In this document: positions 20,589-31,599 of the stretch, piece by piece
How positions within the stretch are numbered: position 1 is the stretch's first letter
How the letters are laid out: every line of letters begins with the position of its first letter
Program-made: the position numbers and the translations under genes
Notes under the pieces: model-generated
What the model was told of the DNA's origin: nothing
What the model saw: the letters and a program-made list of their open reading frames with translations, nothing else
Database searches by the model: none
Source: Pyropia yezoensis
Taxonomy: Eukaryota > Rhodophyta > Bangiophyceae > Bangiales > Bangiaceae
Length of the DNA stretch: 64,000 bases
Direction of reading: 5' to 3'
Assembly: GCA_009829735.1 (NCBI GenBank)
Contig: CM020619.1
Coordinates: 4,169,727-4,233,726 of the forward strand

Positions 20589-23220
20589 GGGCCAACGCAG
20601 TCCCGACGTGGGCCCTTGCGAGGGGGGGACTTAGAACTCAAACCACGAGACGGCTTGCCTCGCTCACTCCCCCAGGCTCCCATTGGCCACTATCTTTGCG
20701 GTCTCACGACGACGTGAGACACGAAGCCGCAGCGTGCCAGGCCCTGGAGTGTCGCAAACAGAGCGATTATTCAAGGGTTTATTCATTGGCGCGACCCCTG
20801 ACCGGCCCAGCGCGTTGGTTAAGGTTTCCGCGATGAGCAAACTGTAGCCAGGGAAATCGCCAGATGGTGCATCTTCGTGACGATACACTAGAGACGGCCA
20901 AAGCCATTTACCACTGACCGCCGGCTCCAACGTGCAGGTACGCGCTGCTCGTAAGTATCTTCTCCCCTTGTACGACCTGGTCCTCCCATGGCATCGATGC
21001 AAGGTCTGGTGACATAACACAGGCCCTGGGCGTCGGGCCCCCTGAAAAGCCTCTCGCTCCTAGACCATTTACAGACTGAGAGACCATTTTACATACTGGG
21101 CAGGACTGGTCTGCAGAGTACCTGAGAGTTTGGATCACACGGCAGTCTACAGGGGCGGCCTGTGGGCGGCACCGCCGGGCCGTATGGCCCGGCCCACTCA
21201 GTTTAAATGTGTGGGCGTCTGGTCAGCGTGACGCGAGCGACGTCCCCCCGAACACACTACCCACCGTGATCGTTCTACCACCCCTCTTGAGATGGCCGCG
21301 CCGCCTTCCCCCCCCCCCTCATCGCCGGCGCCGGGCGCCTCGCCGGGGCCCCAAGACGCTGCGAGTGCACCCGGAGATACCCCCCCCCCCCCCCCCCCCC
21401 CCCCCCTGACGCGCGCACCCCGCCTCCGTCGCCCCCCTCCGCCTGACGCGGCCACGAGCCCGTCCACGTCACCACGGGCGGCCGCCGAGGTGGCTGAGGC
21501 CGCGGTCTTGATGGAAGATCCTATCGTTCTCCCCCCAAGCGTCGCGCCACCCCCTTGACGGGTACACGTGGACGGGCTGGGCGCGCCGACGGGCGGGGAT
21601 TGGCTGGCCGGCCGCACGGGCCGGCGGAGATTTTCAAGGTGTGGCGACGAGCCGCCGTGTCGGGCCCCGACGGAGGGCTGCCCCTTGACTTACTGTCGTT
21701 CTGATTGGTTTGAACCTCTCTCGTGTCCCTCTCTCGTTAGCCAAATGAAAAGCCGCGCCAATTCAAATCAATGGGCCATTGGGTGCCCGGTTGGCTCGCT
21801 CGAGGGGAGTAGACGTATCTCGGATGCAGCTGTGGGCCCCCGCCCGGCCCGCGGCGGCTGTGCCCTCAGCGCGCCCCTGTCGGCCTTACCAGCTGGGCGG
21901 CACGGGGGCGGGTGGCTCTTTTTGGCAGGCGCCACCACCCATCGGGGGGAGTGTCGGTGGGGCCCGTGAGCCGTGCAAGCACGTGGCGCCGCGCCGCGGC
22001 GGCTCCCCTCCGCGCGGAGTCGGCGGCCTCCCGCCGGTGCCGTGCGCAGGCGCGTGGGGGGAAGCGAGCCCCCCCCCCCCCCCCCCGGGCGATCAGCAGG
22101 GCCGCGCTGTCAAGCGGCTGTGCCCTGCGCTCGCGGCGGTCGCGGCAGCTGCAGGCGCGCAGGCACACGCTCGTAGGGGGGGTGCGTGGCACAGGCAGCC
22201 GCCCGCCCCACCCCCGCCCACTCACAACAGCGGTGCCCTGGGGGAGGGGCGGCCGGCGGGGCGGGGGGGGTGGATGGGGGGTCGTCGAGATTGGGTCTGA
22301 GTGGGGGGGGGGGCGTCGGCGGGAGGAACGGGCGTGGAGGGGGGGGGGGGGTGGGCGGGGACGCCACCGATGGCCTCGACACGGGCCGCGACGCGGCTGC
22401 CGCTGACCTTCCGCCGCCGCCCGTGGGCCCCGGGGGGGGCGGGCTGAGCGGATGGTCGACTGTTGCTCTACGGGGGGAGGCCAGGTTGGGGGGGGGGGCG
22501 GGACGAGGGTAGAGTGACCGCCCCGTGCACGACTGCATTGCGTAAGTGTGTTTGAAACAAGCCCCCGACAAGGGGGGTGCCGGGGTGAACGGCGCGCCAA
22601 GAACGCCGCGGCTTGCTCCCCCAACGATGCCCACCCTTTTGCCGATGTCAAGGCGCGTCGCCCGGCCGCCCACGACGGGGGGGGACAGTTGGCTGCTTGC
22701 GCGGCTGGCTCACCCGTCGGGCTGGGCGGCCGCCGCCGCTGCGGACGCCGTGGGCACGCACGGTCTTGCGGGCCAGCGTTGGCGGTGGCCATGGCCCCAC
22801 GCGGCGGTAGGTGACACCGCCTCCTCCCCTGGACCCCGCCTTGCGGGGCGTCGTTGCCCCCGTTGCGGGGCGGCCGGGCGTCTACCTCGTCGAGGCGGGG
22901 GATGTGAGTGGGGGCCGGCTCGTATCGCATCGCGTGCGCGCGAGGTCGCACTGGGGCCACACGGTGCCCTGCCCACCTCCCCTCCGCCCCCCTGACGACG
23001 CGGTCGGCGCCGGTGTCGACGACGTTCCGCCCCCGCGGGGAGGGGGTGGGGTTGTTGGGCGGTGGGGTCGCTGCCAATGCTCGTGGGAGGAGGAGCGCTG
23101 GAGTGGAAGGGGAGGTGGGGTGGACGGCGGGAGGAGGGATGAGAGGAGATGGAGTGCGGTGGGGGGGGGGGGGGGGGGCGAGCTTGCAAGCCTGAAAACT
23201 GGTTGGCGGTTATGCGCGGG
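20589..23220. other. Low-complexity GC-rich stretch, no supported gene
   Basis: Contains long homopolymers, including 27 C at 21380-21406, and several G runs around 22260-22500. Open frames on both strands of up to about 400 codons encode Pro/Arg/Ala/Gly-rich sequence, and no frame has recognisable motifs or clear superiority. I call no gene here. Confidence 0.5.
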
Positions 23221-23221
23221 T

Positions 23222-23355
23222 GGTCTGTGTGGACTTTTGACTTTGGGGGGGGTGGGGAGCACGGCCTGTGCATGTTTCCGGTTGTGGCCGTGCCGCTTTT
23301 GACTTTGGGGGGGGTGGCGGGCGTGGTCTGTGCACGTCTTCGGTTGTGGCCGTGC
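23222..23355. repeat. About 62-bp tandem repeat, two to three partial copies
   Basis: Words CTTTTGACTTTGGGGGG and CGGTTGTGGCCGTGCC recur at about 62-bp spacing. The copies differ by a few bases and in G-run length. The array lies just upstream of the antiporter-like sequence. Confidence 0.7.
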
Positions 23356-23378
23356 CTCGTTGCGCCCGCGACGGCCTG

Positions 23379-24420
23379 TCGCTGGCCGGCCTCCTCCGCG
23401 TCCGGCTGACCATCCTCGACGCGGGGCTCGCCACGCCCCTCTCCGCCGCCGCCGCGGCCACCCCCCGGGCGGCGGCGGTGGCGGTGGCGGGCCTGGCTGT
23501 GCCAGCCGCGGCGGTCGCGGCGGTGGCCTCCGGCGGCTGGGGGTGGCCGCCGCTCGCGGCGGTCGCCGCGGGCGCGGCGGTGGCGCCCACGAGCCTGGGT
23601 GTGGCGGCGGCGCTGCTGGCAGACGCGGGGGGCTGGCCTCCCCGCTGGGCACCCTCATTGGCCTGGACGCGGTGGTGGATGACGTGCTGTCGCTGGTGCT
23701 GCTGGCCGAGGTGGACGTACTCGCCGCGTCTGCTGCTGACAGGGGGGTGGTGGGCGCGTGGGGCGTTGCGCGGCCGCTGGTGCTGTCGGCAGCGTTTGTG
23801 GTGCGGGGGGGGGGGGTGGCGGTGGACGTCGCGGCAGCCGCCTCGCGCCTGCGGGCGAGGCGGCAACGGGTGGGAGGGGGGACCGAGGGGGGTGCCGTCA
23901 ACGTCGACGGCACCCCGACGTCGCCGCCGCCGCCGCCACCGCCGCCACCGCCGACGCCGTGCCGCCCCCCCGTGCCACGCACCTGGGCGGGCCGTACGGT
24001 GCGGGCGGCAGCCACGGCGGCGGCGGCCACCCCCGCCGCCATCCGCGACGACGCGGTGGTGGCGGGGCTGCTCGGGGCGGCGGTGCTCTTCACGTAGGCG
24101 GCGACGGCGGCGGGCACGTCCTTCTTCCTCGGCTGCTGCATAATTGGCATTGGGGCCGCCGCGGTGAGCGCCGTCACCCCCGCCGCGTGGGCGCCCCGCT
24201 CCGCGGCGGCAACATCATGGCTGGGCCGCCTATTCTTTGCCGCCACCGTTGCGTTTGCAACTCCCGTGCGGGCGCTGGGGGGGGCGGGGGGCGCGGGGCG
24301 GGGCGCCGCCCGAGGCGCGGTTGCTTTTAAGGACAAGGCCGCCGCGGGGCTGCCGATACTTCTGCTGCCCTGTGGGCGCCACCGCCGCCGCCTCCACCAC
24401 CGCCGCCGTCGCCGGGGGGG
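23379..24420 (+). pseudogene. Broken CPA2-type cation/proton antiporter
   Basis: Conceptual translation on the plus strand gives a run of hydrophobic helices with CPA2 (Kef/NhaS-like) signatures: an ILDAGLATPLS segment, then APTSLGVAAALLADAG, then LGTLIGLDAVVDDVLSLVLLAEV. The last two match the family pattern around the conserved Asp-Asp in a membrane helix. Further on, LGRLFFAATVAFATPV corresponds to the family LFFASVGF-type helix. Such proteins exchange Na+ or K+ for H+ across a membrane. The frame shifts at a G run near 23627-23632, and a TAG lies at 24095-24097. The N-terminal helices and the last helices are not recognisable, and a Pro-rich insertion sits mid-protein. It may be a pseudogene, or a gene damaged by homopolymer errors; introns are also possible. 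Confidence 0.55.
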
Positions 24421-24429
24421 CGGACCCTA

Positions 24430-24940
24430 GGGGGAGGATGCCACGACTGTGTTGCTGGCCGAGGAGGGGGGGGACACAGAGGCGGCGGCGGCGGCGGCGG
24501 CGGCGATTGGTGGCGGCGGTCACGCCAGTGGCGATGGGGTGGCGGCAGGAACGGCCGTTCCCGCGGGCAGCGGCGACAAGGCCGGCGGCACCGCCTCCGA
24601 CACGGCCAGTGGCGGGGAGCCCCGTGGCACGCCTGGCGACAGCGTGGGCTGGGAACGCCAGGAACAACAAAAACACATATACATACATACACAGCACCCG
24701 CTTCGGCCTCTTTTACTTATTGTATTGCTTCTGTGTTGGGGGGTGGGGTCTTGCTTCTATCTACATACATATGCGTGAGCTGCTCAGTTCTACTCATTTC
24801 GCTCTCGTTTATTCTTGGATTTCTTACACTGTTGCGACGCACAAAAGCAGCAACAACATCCCTCCGTCCCATCGCTGCCCCAACGCCCTTCAAAGCGCGT
24901 TCTACTTAGTTACACGCATAGCCAAAAAAAAAGTGAAAGA
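24430..24940. other. Transition to AT-richer DNA, no gene called
   Basis: A plus-strand Ala/Gly-rich frame (24449-24650) could be a tail of the antiporter-like sequence. From about 24665 the DNA becomes AT-richer, with a CATA microsatellite near 24675-24693, consistent with an intergenic or 3' flanking region between genes on opposite strands. Confidence 0.4.
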
Positions 24941-24941
24941 G

Positions 24942-26762
24942 TCAAGCCGGCCGCCCCTGCGGAGGCCAAGCGGCGCGCCGCGGCGCCTCCATCGAGTAGG
25001 TAAAGCTCGCGTCCGAGCCGGCCCAGACAGACCGCCCGTCGTGGCACCCCGACTCGTCGACCGCCAGCCCAGGCGCGTCGGCCGTCCGCCCATACACGTC
25101 GCGGAGGATGCCGTCGGGGGCGCCCACGCCAACCGCCGCCGACGGCACGCCCAGCGGTCCCGAAGAATAGAATAGGTCCCTCTCCGCCGCCACCGACACG
25201 GCCTGCGCGCGCACCGCCGCGCCGGCAAGCACCACTACCACCAGCGCAACAGCCACAACACCCATAATCAGCCCCACCGCCAGCGTCGACAGGCCGCCGA
25301 CCGCGTCGGCGGGGGCACCTCTACTGGCACCACTGCCGGGCGCCAACGACAGGGCCTCGATGTGGAGGCCCCCCGGTGCCAGGCGCACTACCCGCGCCAC
25401 CGCCCCCGACGCGAGGGCGTCGGTCATGGCAGACCGCGCGGCGGCTGCCGCTGCCGGCGCCACCCGCACGTACACCATCTGGGCGGCGGTGCCGGCGGCG
25501 GCCGCCGCGGCCGATGCGCCCACGTCCGCGGTTGCCACCACGTCGGTGGCCTCGCCCGCCGCGGCGGTCAGCGCCGCCGCCACCGCACCCGCCTTGGACG
25601 CGGAAAACCGTGTCGGCGTGTACACGTCCAGCCGCACCGCGACGGCCAGCGTCGCCGCCCGCGCTGCCGTGCCGGTCGCAACCAAGGCGGTGCCATTGGC
25701 CACCACCCTGGCAGCCAGGCGGCCATCCCCAAACGCCACCCGCAGCCCCCGCCCCCCGCCGTTGGCCACAGCCGCCGACTGGACCGCCGAGATGCCGTTG
25801 CACATCACCTGGCTGTCATTGTGGACCGTAAAGGCTGGACCACCGGCGGTGTGGAAGACCAGCTCCTGGTCGGCCGTCCCAAACGTGCACGCCTCCCACA
25901 CCAGCGGCGACGTGGCGCCCGGCACCGCCCACCCGCACGCCCCCACACGGCCCCCACATACAGGCGCGTTGAACGCAGAGACGCCCACCAGCTCTGCGCC
26001 ATACACATCCAGCGGCACGGCGTCCACGTCGACCAGCAGCGCCGTCACGACCGGCGGTGGCGGCGGCGTCGTGTCCAGCCGCACCGCCACGTCAGCCTCC
26101 CACGCATCCCCGTCAACCGCCGCGGCAGGCCACACCAGCGACGCCACCACCCCCCTCGCGCCTGTCCGGTACGCCGCCGGCCGCAGCAGCAGGACCGACC
26201 CGTCTGGCGTAAATGCGTGGGAGTACCCGTAGGCCACTGCGTCGGCCACAGCCGGGCATGCATCCGGCTGCGGAAAGACGCGCAGGCCCTCGTCACCCGC
26301 CACGTCCCGCATGCTCACCTGCAACCCGTCGAACGATGCGGGGCTGCCGCCCGACGAGGCCGCGTCGAGTGCCTGCGCGCGGACGCCCATCCGAACGGTG
26401 CCCGTCGCCAGCACGTCGGCGTAGCTGCCCAGCGACACGCCCGCCCCACCCCCATCCCCCGACACCACCGCCCCCGTCGCGTCGTCCACCAGCGACAGCC
26501 CGGACGCTACGTCCGACCCGCAGCAGCGGTAGGTGTGCGCCCCGCCGGCCACTTCGACCGTGTCCACCGAAAATTCAAACGGCGTCACACCGACGCGCCC
26601 GTCAAACTCCATCACGAGCGTCACATTGGCCGCGCCAGGCGATGACGCGGCCAAGCCGCCCGTCGGCCCGCCGGTGGGCGTCAGGGGCGCTACCGCCGCG
26701 GCCGCGCCGGTGCACACGCCCGCATCGAGGCCGGAAAAGTGGGTGGCGGTAAAGGACTCCAC
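24942..26762 (-). CDS. Hypothetical single-pass membrane protein
   Basis: 606-codon open frame with ordinary, non-repetitive amino-acid composition, unlike the low-complexity frames around it. Most of the protein is an Ala/Val/Gly-rich ectodomain-like region with scattered Cys and possible N-glycosylation sites (NVT, NDS, NGT). Near the C-terminus a hydrophobic stretch (LAVGLIMGVVAVALVVVVLA) is followed by about 95 residues, giving a type I-like topology. A signal peptide is not visible at the ATG. An upstream frame (26763 to about 27073) reads MASSTVAAPP... and MVDGELRPSLDA...TVVFVPA and may be the N-terminus after a one-base frame change or an intron. No family recognised; expression and exact start are uncertain. 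Confidence 0.55.
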   Translation of the reverse strand: MESFTATHFSGLDAGVCTGAAAAVAPLTPTGGPTGGLAASSPGAANVTLVMEFDGRVGVTPFEFSVDTVEVAGGAHTYRCCGSDVASGLSLVDDATGAVVSGDGGGAGVSLGSYADVLATGTVRMGVRAQALDAASSGGSPASFDGLQVSMRDVAGDEGLRVFPQPDACPAVADAVAYGYSHAFTPDGSVLLLRPAAYRTGARGVVASLVWPAAAVDGDAWEADVAVRLDTTPPPPPVVTALLVDVDAVPLDVYGAELVGVSAFNAPVCGGRVGACGWAVPGATSPLVWEACTFGTADQELVFHTAGGPAFTVHNDSQVMCNGISAVQSAAVANGGGRGLRVAFGDGRLAARVVANGTALVATGTAARAATLAVAVRLDVYTPTRFSASKAGAVAAALTAAAGEATDVVATADVGASAAAAAAGTAAQMVYVRVAPAAAAAARSAMTDALASGAVARVVRLAPGGLHIEALSLAPGSGASRGAPADAVGGLSTLAVGLIMGVVAVALVVVVLAGAAVRAQAVSVAAERDLFYSSGPLGVPSAAVGVGAPDGILRDVYGRTADAPGLAVDESGCHDGRSVWAGSDASFTYSMEAPRRAAWPPQGRPA

Positions 26763-27753
26763 CGCCGTGCGGGCACAAACACCACCGTCAGTGCGTCGGT
26801 GGCCGAGCCAAAAGAGTGCGCCAGCGGCCGCGCATCGAGGGATGGCCGAAGCTCCCCGTCGACCATAAGTACAGCCCGGCGGGAGGGGTGGCGAGCGACG
26901 CGTCGGCGGCCGTAGCGGTCGTGCCTTGGTGGGTACTTCTTAGAGGGCACCAGAGAGGCGGACGTGCCATGTGGTGGCGGTGGTGGGGCGGCCGCAGAGG
27001 CGGCGGCGGCGGTCGCCGCGACCGCCACAGCGGCGCCTGTGGATGGGGGCGCTGCTACGGTTGACGAGGCCATGTTGTTGCATGCGGGACGATGGGGTGG
27101 CACCTCCCACAGCCGACGTCCGGGGGAGGCCACCAACGGTGGGGAGAAGGGAGCAGGGAACTCGAGGGGGGGGAGGAGGGCAGCTCGCCGGCAGGGGTGG
27201 TGGGGCGGGCGAGGGGCCGACGTGCCACGCGGTGGGTCACACATCACCCATCGGAACTGTCTTCCGCGGGTCGCATCCTCTTCCGGATTATGCCCCATTC
27301 CGCTACCATGTGCCACGTGGCAAGACCCGCCACGCTTCGGATGCACGGGTACGTACCCGACAACGGCCATGGAATGTATAACGGATTGAAGCAAGTGAAG
27401 CGAAGTACATAGGAGGCACTGCCCATTCCACCACCCCCCTGTCCCGTCCATCCAGCGAGTTCCCCCTCCTCTCCCAGCGGCCCGATCGAACCACCGAGCA
27501 GTTTGCTTTTTTTGCGGACAGGCCTCCAGAGCCCCTGTGAGTACAATATCGACCCTTAATCCATCCCTAATGCGAGAGTTTCCCCGCAGCAAGAACTGGC
27601 CGCCACCCTTCCCGGTGGGATCCCACCTTCGCTCTCGGCGCACCGGCGAGGGCGCTTCTCCAAAAAGGGGTTCCAAACCTGGGGTGCGCTGCGCCGCCTG
27701 CCATGCGCCGTGTACGGCTCTTCTATTTTCTTCCCGTGTCGTATCGGCAGTCC

Positions 27754-27797
27754 CCAAGGGAACAGAATCACGATAAACCCGCGATCTTTGACCCCCA
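27754..27797. repeat. Dispersed repeat, copy A
   Basis: GGGAACAGAATCACGATAAA plus the following GCGATC...TTGA segment recurs as an inverted copy at 30795-30838, with few mismatches over about 40 bp. The pair may be the remains of a mobile element or divergent termini. Confidence 0.6.
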
Positions 27798-28007
27798 TAT
27801 AGACACAGCCGGTCAGAGCCAGAACCGCGACCGAATCACGACCGGTGGCAGTTTGATTGGCTCACAATGGCCCTCAGATGTGCGCAGAGCACACTCAGCA
27901 TGCGCCCTACACCACGGGCGTTGGGGCTGCGCTATTGGGAATCGCTGTTTTCATTTCTGTGCTGTGCCTCTTTCACTTGTTTTTATTGTACAGTGGCTGT
28001 TTACTTT

Positions 28008-28745
28008 CTAGTTCTCCAGCTGACTAAAAAAGGCAAGCTGCCGCTCTCGCGTGCTCTCAACATCGTTGCCACCACTGCCCCCCACCGTCGCGGCAGCAGA
28101 GCCGCCCGTTCCGGCCGCGGCGGCGGCTGCACTGGGGGCAGCGCCGGTAGTGCCGGCTACCACCGCAGCACTGCCTGCCATCTTGCGCCGTTGCTGGATC
28201 CGCCGGTGCCGCAAGCCGCGTGACAGAACCGCACACGCCCCCCAGGCGGACTCGCACATGGCCAAGCGTGGCACACGACCCTCGAGGTAGACCACCACCG
28301 TGCGCTGTCGGTCCTCCGGGTGGGTGCAGATAGATGCCGTCGATTGCAGTACCTGATTGATAGCGAAGACCACCCCCGCCCGCAGCCGCCGACGGTCTTT
28401 GGCAGTCAGCGGCAGATCCTTGTCCTTGAATACTTTGATCTTCTGGATCGGAACCTGGGGGGGGGGGAGCGGGCGGTCGCCAGCGAAAAACAGCCCCACC
28501 CCGGCCGCAGGTGTGCCGGTGCGCACTCGGCCCAGCATCCCCTCGACTGGCGGGCGATTGCCCATCCGGGGACGCAGCTGATGACAACCTGGAGGGGGGC
28601 CGGTTAGGCGGGGGGGCGGGAACCACGGGGGTGAGGGGGACCGGGGAAGGGGGGGGGTCGGGGGAAGCGGCAGGCACAAGCCGCGCTGGCGCGGCTGGGT
28701 TTGACCCGGAGGGCGGAATCTGACTGCCCCCGTCCTCGGCGGCAA
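28008..28745 (-). CDS. Hypothetical protein
   Basis: This frame has non-repetitive, charged sequence (IQKIKVFKDKDLPLTAKDRR, then HPEDRQRTVVVYLEGRVP), which stands out from the GC-rich background and suggests real coding. The N-terminal part is Pro-rich. An alternative upstream frame (to 28926) contains LVAASQVAAALAAEDGG and could be the true N-terminus, joined through a frame change at the G run near 28459-28468. The C-terminus has an Ala/Gly run, then a charged end. No domain recognised. Confidence 0.4.
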   Translation of the reverse strand: MPPRTGAVRFRPPGQTQPRQRGLCLPLPPTPPLPRSPSPPWFPPPRLTGPPPGCHQLRPRMGNRPPVEGMLGRVRTGTPAAGVGLFFAGDRPLPPPQVPIQKIKVFKDKDLPLTAKDRRRLRAGVVFAINQVLQSTASICTHPEDRQRTVVVYLEGRVPRLAMCESAWGACAVLSRGLRHRRIQQRRKMAGSAAVVAGTTGAAPSAAAAAAGTGGSAAATVGGSGGNDVESTRERQLAFFSQLEN

Positions 28746-28929
28746 GGGCCGCCGCCACCTGCGAGGCTGCCACCAAGCCGTTCCAATCTAATAAAAGAAA
28801 CAACGTGGAGAGCGAACACAACTGGGCGGTCGCGATAAAGTGTGAGTCACAAAAGAACACAGATGCGGTTGATAGCCCCGACGGAAGAGCAGAAACGAAA
28901 CAGACGTCCCGCTTCTCCCGGAGCAAAGA

Positions 28930-31570
28930 AAGATGGTGCGGTGTTTACCCATACGAGCCCGGGGAGACCGGACGGCGCCAGACCGCGTGTGTCGACGGGG
29001 CGGCATGGTTGAAATGAGCACGGGGAAAGGAGCAACAGGTTGTAGATCAGGTACCACAGACGTGCGCCAAAGGTAAAGGAGATCGGCTACCCGCGGACGA
29101 CGTTGTGAGGCACCACCCACACCCGGGCAGCCCTCAACGTACTGGTGAACGGTGTCAGCTGCCCGCGCAAGCCAATGAGGCTGCGGGGCGCGGGGAAGGT
29201 GACGGGCGGGGTGACGGTGATGGGGGTGGGGAAGAAGATGGGCGTGACGTCGGTGAGGGTCGAGGGGGTCGAGGGGCTCGAGGGTAAAGGAGGTCGTTGA
29301 GTCTGTGTTTGTTGTTCCCCCCGAGGTCTCCCCGGGTGGCGCCCGCACTCACGCATTATATACCCCCGTGGGGTCACCCAGGGTGCCCCAAACCATGCGA
29401 TTGCCCGTGCCGCCGGGGGGGCGGCACCAATGGGCTCAAAACAAGGCATAGGCCCTAGAACAAGTCAAGGTGGGTGTGCGCGCCCCAAGGCGCCCCACCA
29501 GACAGCCCCAAGCGGGGGCGGGGGCGGCGTGCGGCGCTCGTAGCGCCGCGCGGCTGGCCTCACACGCCGGTCGGCCAGAAAGGCCGCAGAGGCCTGTAAG
29601 CCAGACGCCAGTCTTCGGGTCGAAAATCTCCCGTGGGTCAGCAAATTCTGCCGTTCCCACAGGCTCGTGGGGAGATTGTTCCGGCTGCCCGATGCGTCAG
29701 AGATGTGGCTTGTCCTGTGGTCCGTTAGTCCTCTGATCCGCGGAGAGAAAATATCCGTCCGGGGATGAGTCAGGGTACTAACGGTAGCCGATCCGCGGCT
29801 CTCGTGCTGACCGTCCGCGACCCCTAGAATATCGGCCAGACACCGCGGCATCTCCAGATTACCAGGGAGTTGATGCGTCTTGGAAGGAGTTGGCTGAGAA
29901 GGACAGGGAAGGAGAGGCCCCAGTCCTTATCCCCGAAGCTAGAGTCTTGGGGATTTAGGGGGCCTATCCTTACAGACGTGCACCACCGGGAGGGGTGATC
30001 ACGTACGCACGACGACATGCGCACAGGGGAAGAAAGGCGGCGCCTGCACCAGCAGCGGGAAGTGACACTACAGCGACGACGCCGTTTGACCACCGGTGGG
30101 GCACGCGCTAACAGAGCGCGGAAGCCGATGTCAGTTTCTCCGAAACTACTCCTAAAATGCAACGCGATTAAACAGGAATTCTTCGGGAATCAAGCGCACA
30201 GTGGCTGCACGTCGCCCTCGCCCGCCACAACATCTGCGCCCGCACCGCCGCCCTCGTTCGCCGCGTCATGTGTTCCTGGGCGTGAGGCTCAAGCAGCCAA
30301 GCAGAGCACGCAGCTGGCTTGCAAGCAGAAAGGACCTATTTATTCAGTGCTGAAAACCTCCCGCGTATACAAAACAACGTGCCTCCCCCTGACAAAAAGC
30401 GTCCCCACAACAGCGTCAAGATGCGGCGTACGCGCCTCGTGCTGTTGGTGAGGGTGAAGTTGCTGCGATGGCTGTGATGAGGAGCAGACAAGTACGGCCC
30501 GGGTGTCCCGCTAACTATATATGCTCTTGGGACCGGATCCTGCTGGCAACCAGGCCAGCTACAGATGCCAATATGAAGTCACACGCCGACTGACTGGATG
30601 ATTGGATTATTCTTGAAGCTTCCGCACCGTCGTTCGGGATGACTCTGCGTCTTTCCAGACTGTTCAGGACGCCTCTCGGGATGGTTCTGGAAGCGCTCAA
30701 TGGAAGGCCAATCAGAGGTCGCATCGGGCTTGCGCAGCTATCAGGACCGCGTTATCCCCGGGAATGCTCCACAGATCCCGATTCAAGGTGGCCACCGATC
30801 AAGGATCGCGGTTTTATCGTGATTCTGTTCCCATAGGGAGTGCGGCTCTCTCCGCCAGAGTCCCATGGCAGGTGCTGATGTCCGCGGTTCCTGGTCCTTT
30901 TCTTACTTTATTGCGGGCATCTTTTGTGACTGGCGGACGGCGGGATGTACTACTAGACTGCATGTGGCCTGACGGCTTCTGCGGCCGAGCCCTTGGTGAG
31001 CTCCGTTGGCGAGGGGGGGGGCGCGGGAGGCGTTCTGGGTAAGTACTCATGGCAGGAACGAGAAAAGAGTTTACATAAGGGACGTTAAACAGCTGCGTTC
31101 TGTCAGCCCTCCGAAATACACAAGTACGACTGACAGCCTCGTCATCACGCGTCTACCTTGGGCTCGTTCCGTGACACACTCCTCCCCGGCAAGTACTTAA
31201 GTAATTCATTCGAAACGTAACTCGTCCGTGTGGCAAAGCGCCACCCTCACGAGCACACGCTTCCATTCACGCGCTGGCCACTCATGACATGCCTGCCGAG
31301 ATGAGCCCGTAGCCATGAGGAGGCTGTCGACCAGACGGCTATATTACGAGGACGCAAAGTATCCCCCACTTCTCCCCCCACCGTAGCTGTGGGTGGGGCA
31401 ACAGTGGAAGACCATCTGGTTGTCTTTGAACCGCGGCTTCCCGTAGCTACCGTCCCCGTGGATTCCACACGGGCCTGTGCGGCGTCCCCACCGCGGGAGG
31501 GTGACCCGACGTTGCCCAGGCTTCTGCCTCAGCAGTTCAGTAGCGTATAGCGCGTACAGCTTCCGCCGGT
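28930..31570. other. No recognised gene
   Basis: Mixed-composition DNA with short open frames. A minus-strand frame ending at 29087 (TPPVTFPAPRSLIGLRGQLT) is plausible but too short and unsupported. Contains copy B of the dispersed repeat. Confidence 0.4.
30795..30838. repeat. Dispersed repeat, copy B (inverted relative to copy A)
   Basis: Reverse complement of the 27754-27797 sequence with a few substitutions, about 3 kb away. Confidence 0.6.
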
Positions 31571-31599
31571 TTGATAGGTACTATACATCTGGAATCCCT

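Noticed and set aside
21866-24336. Long minus-strand open frames (403 and 484 codons)
   Set aside because: Pro/Ala/Arg-rich with no motifs; they lie opposite the antiporter-like plus-strand sequence or across homopolymers, as expected by chance at high GC.
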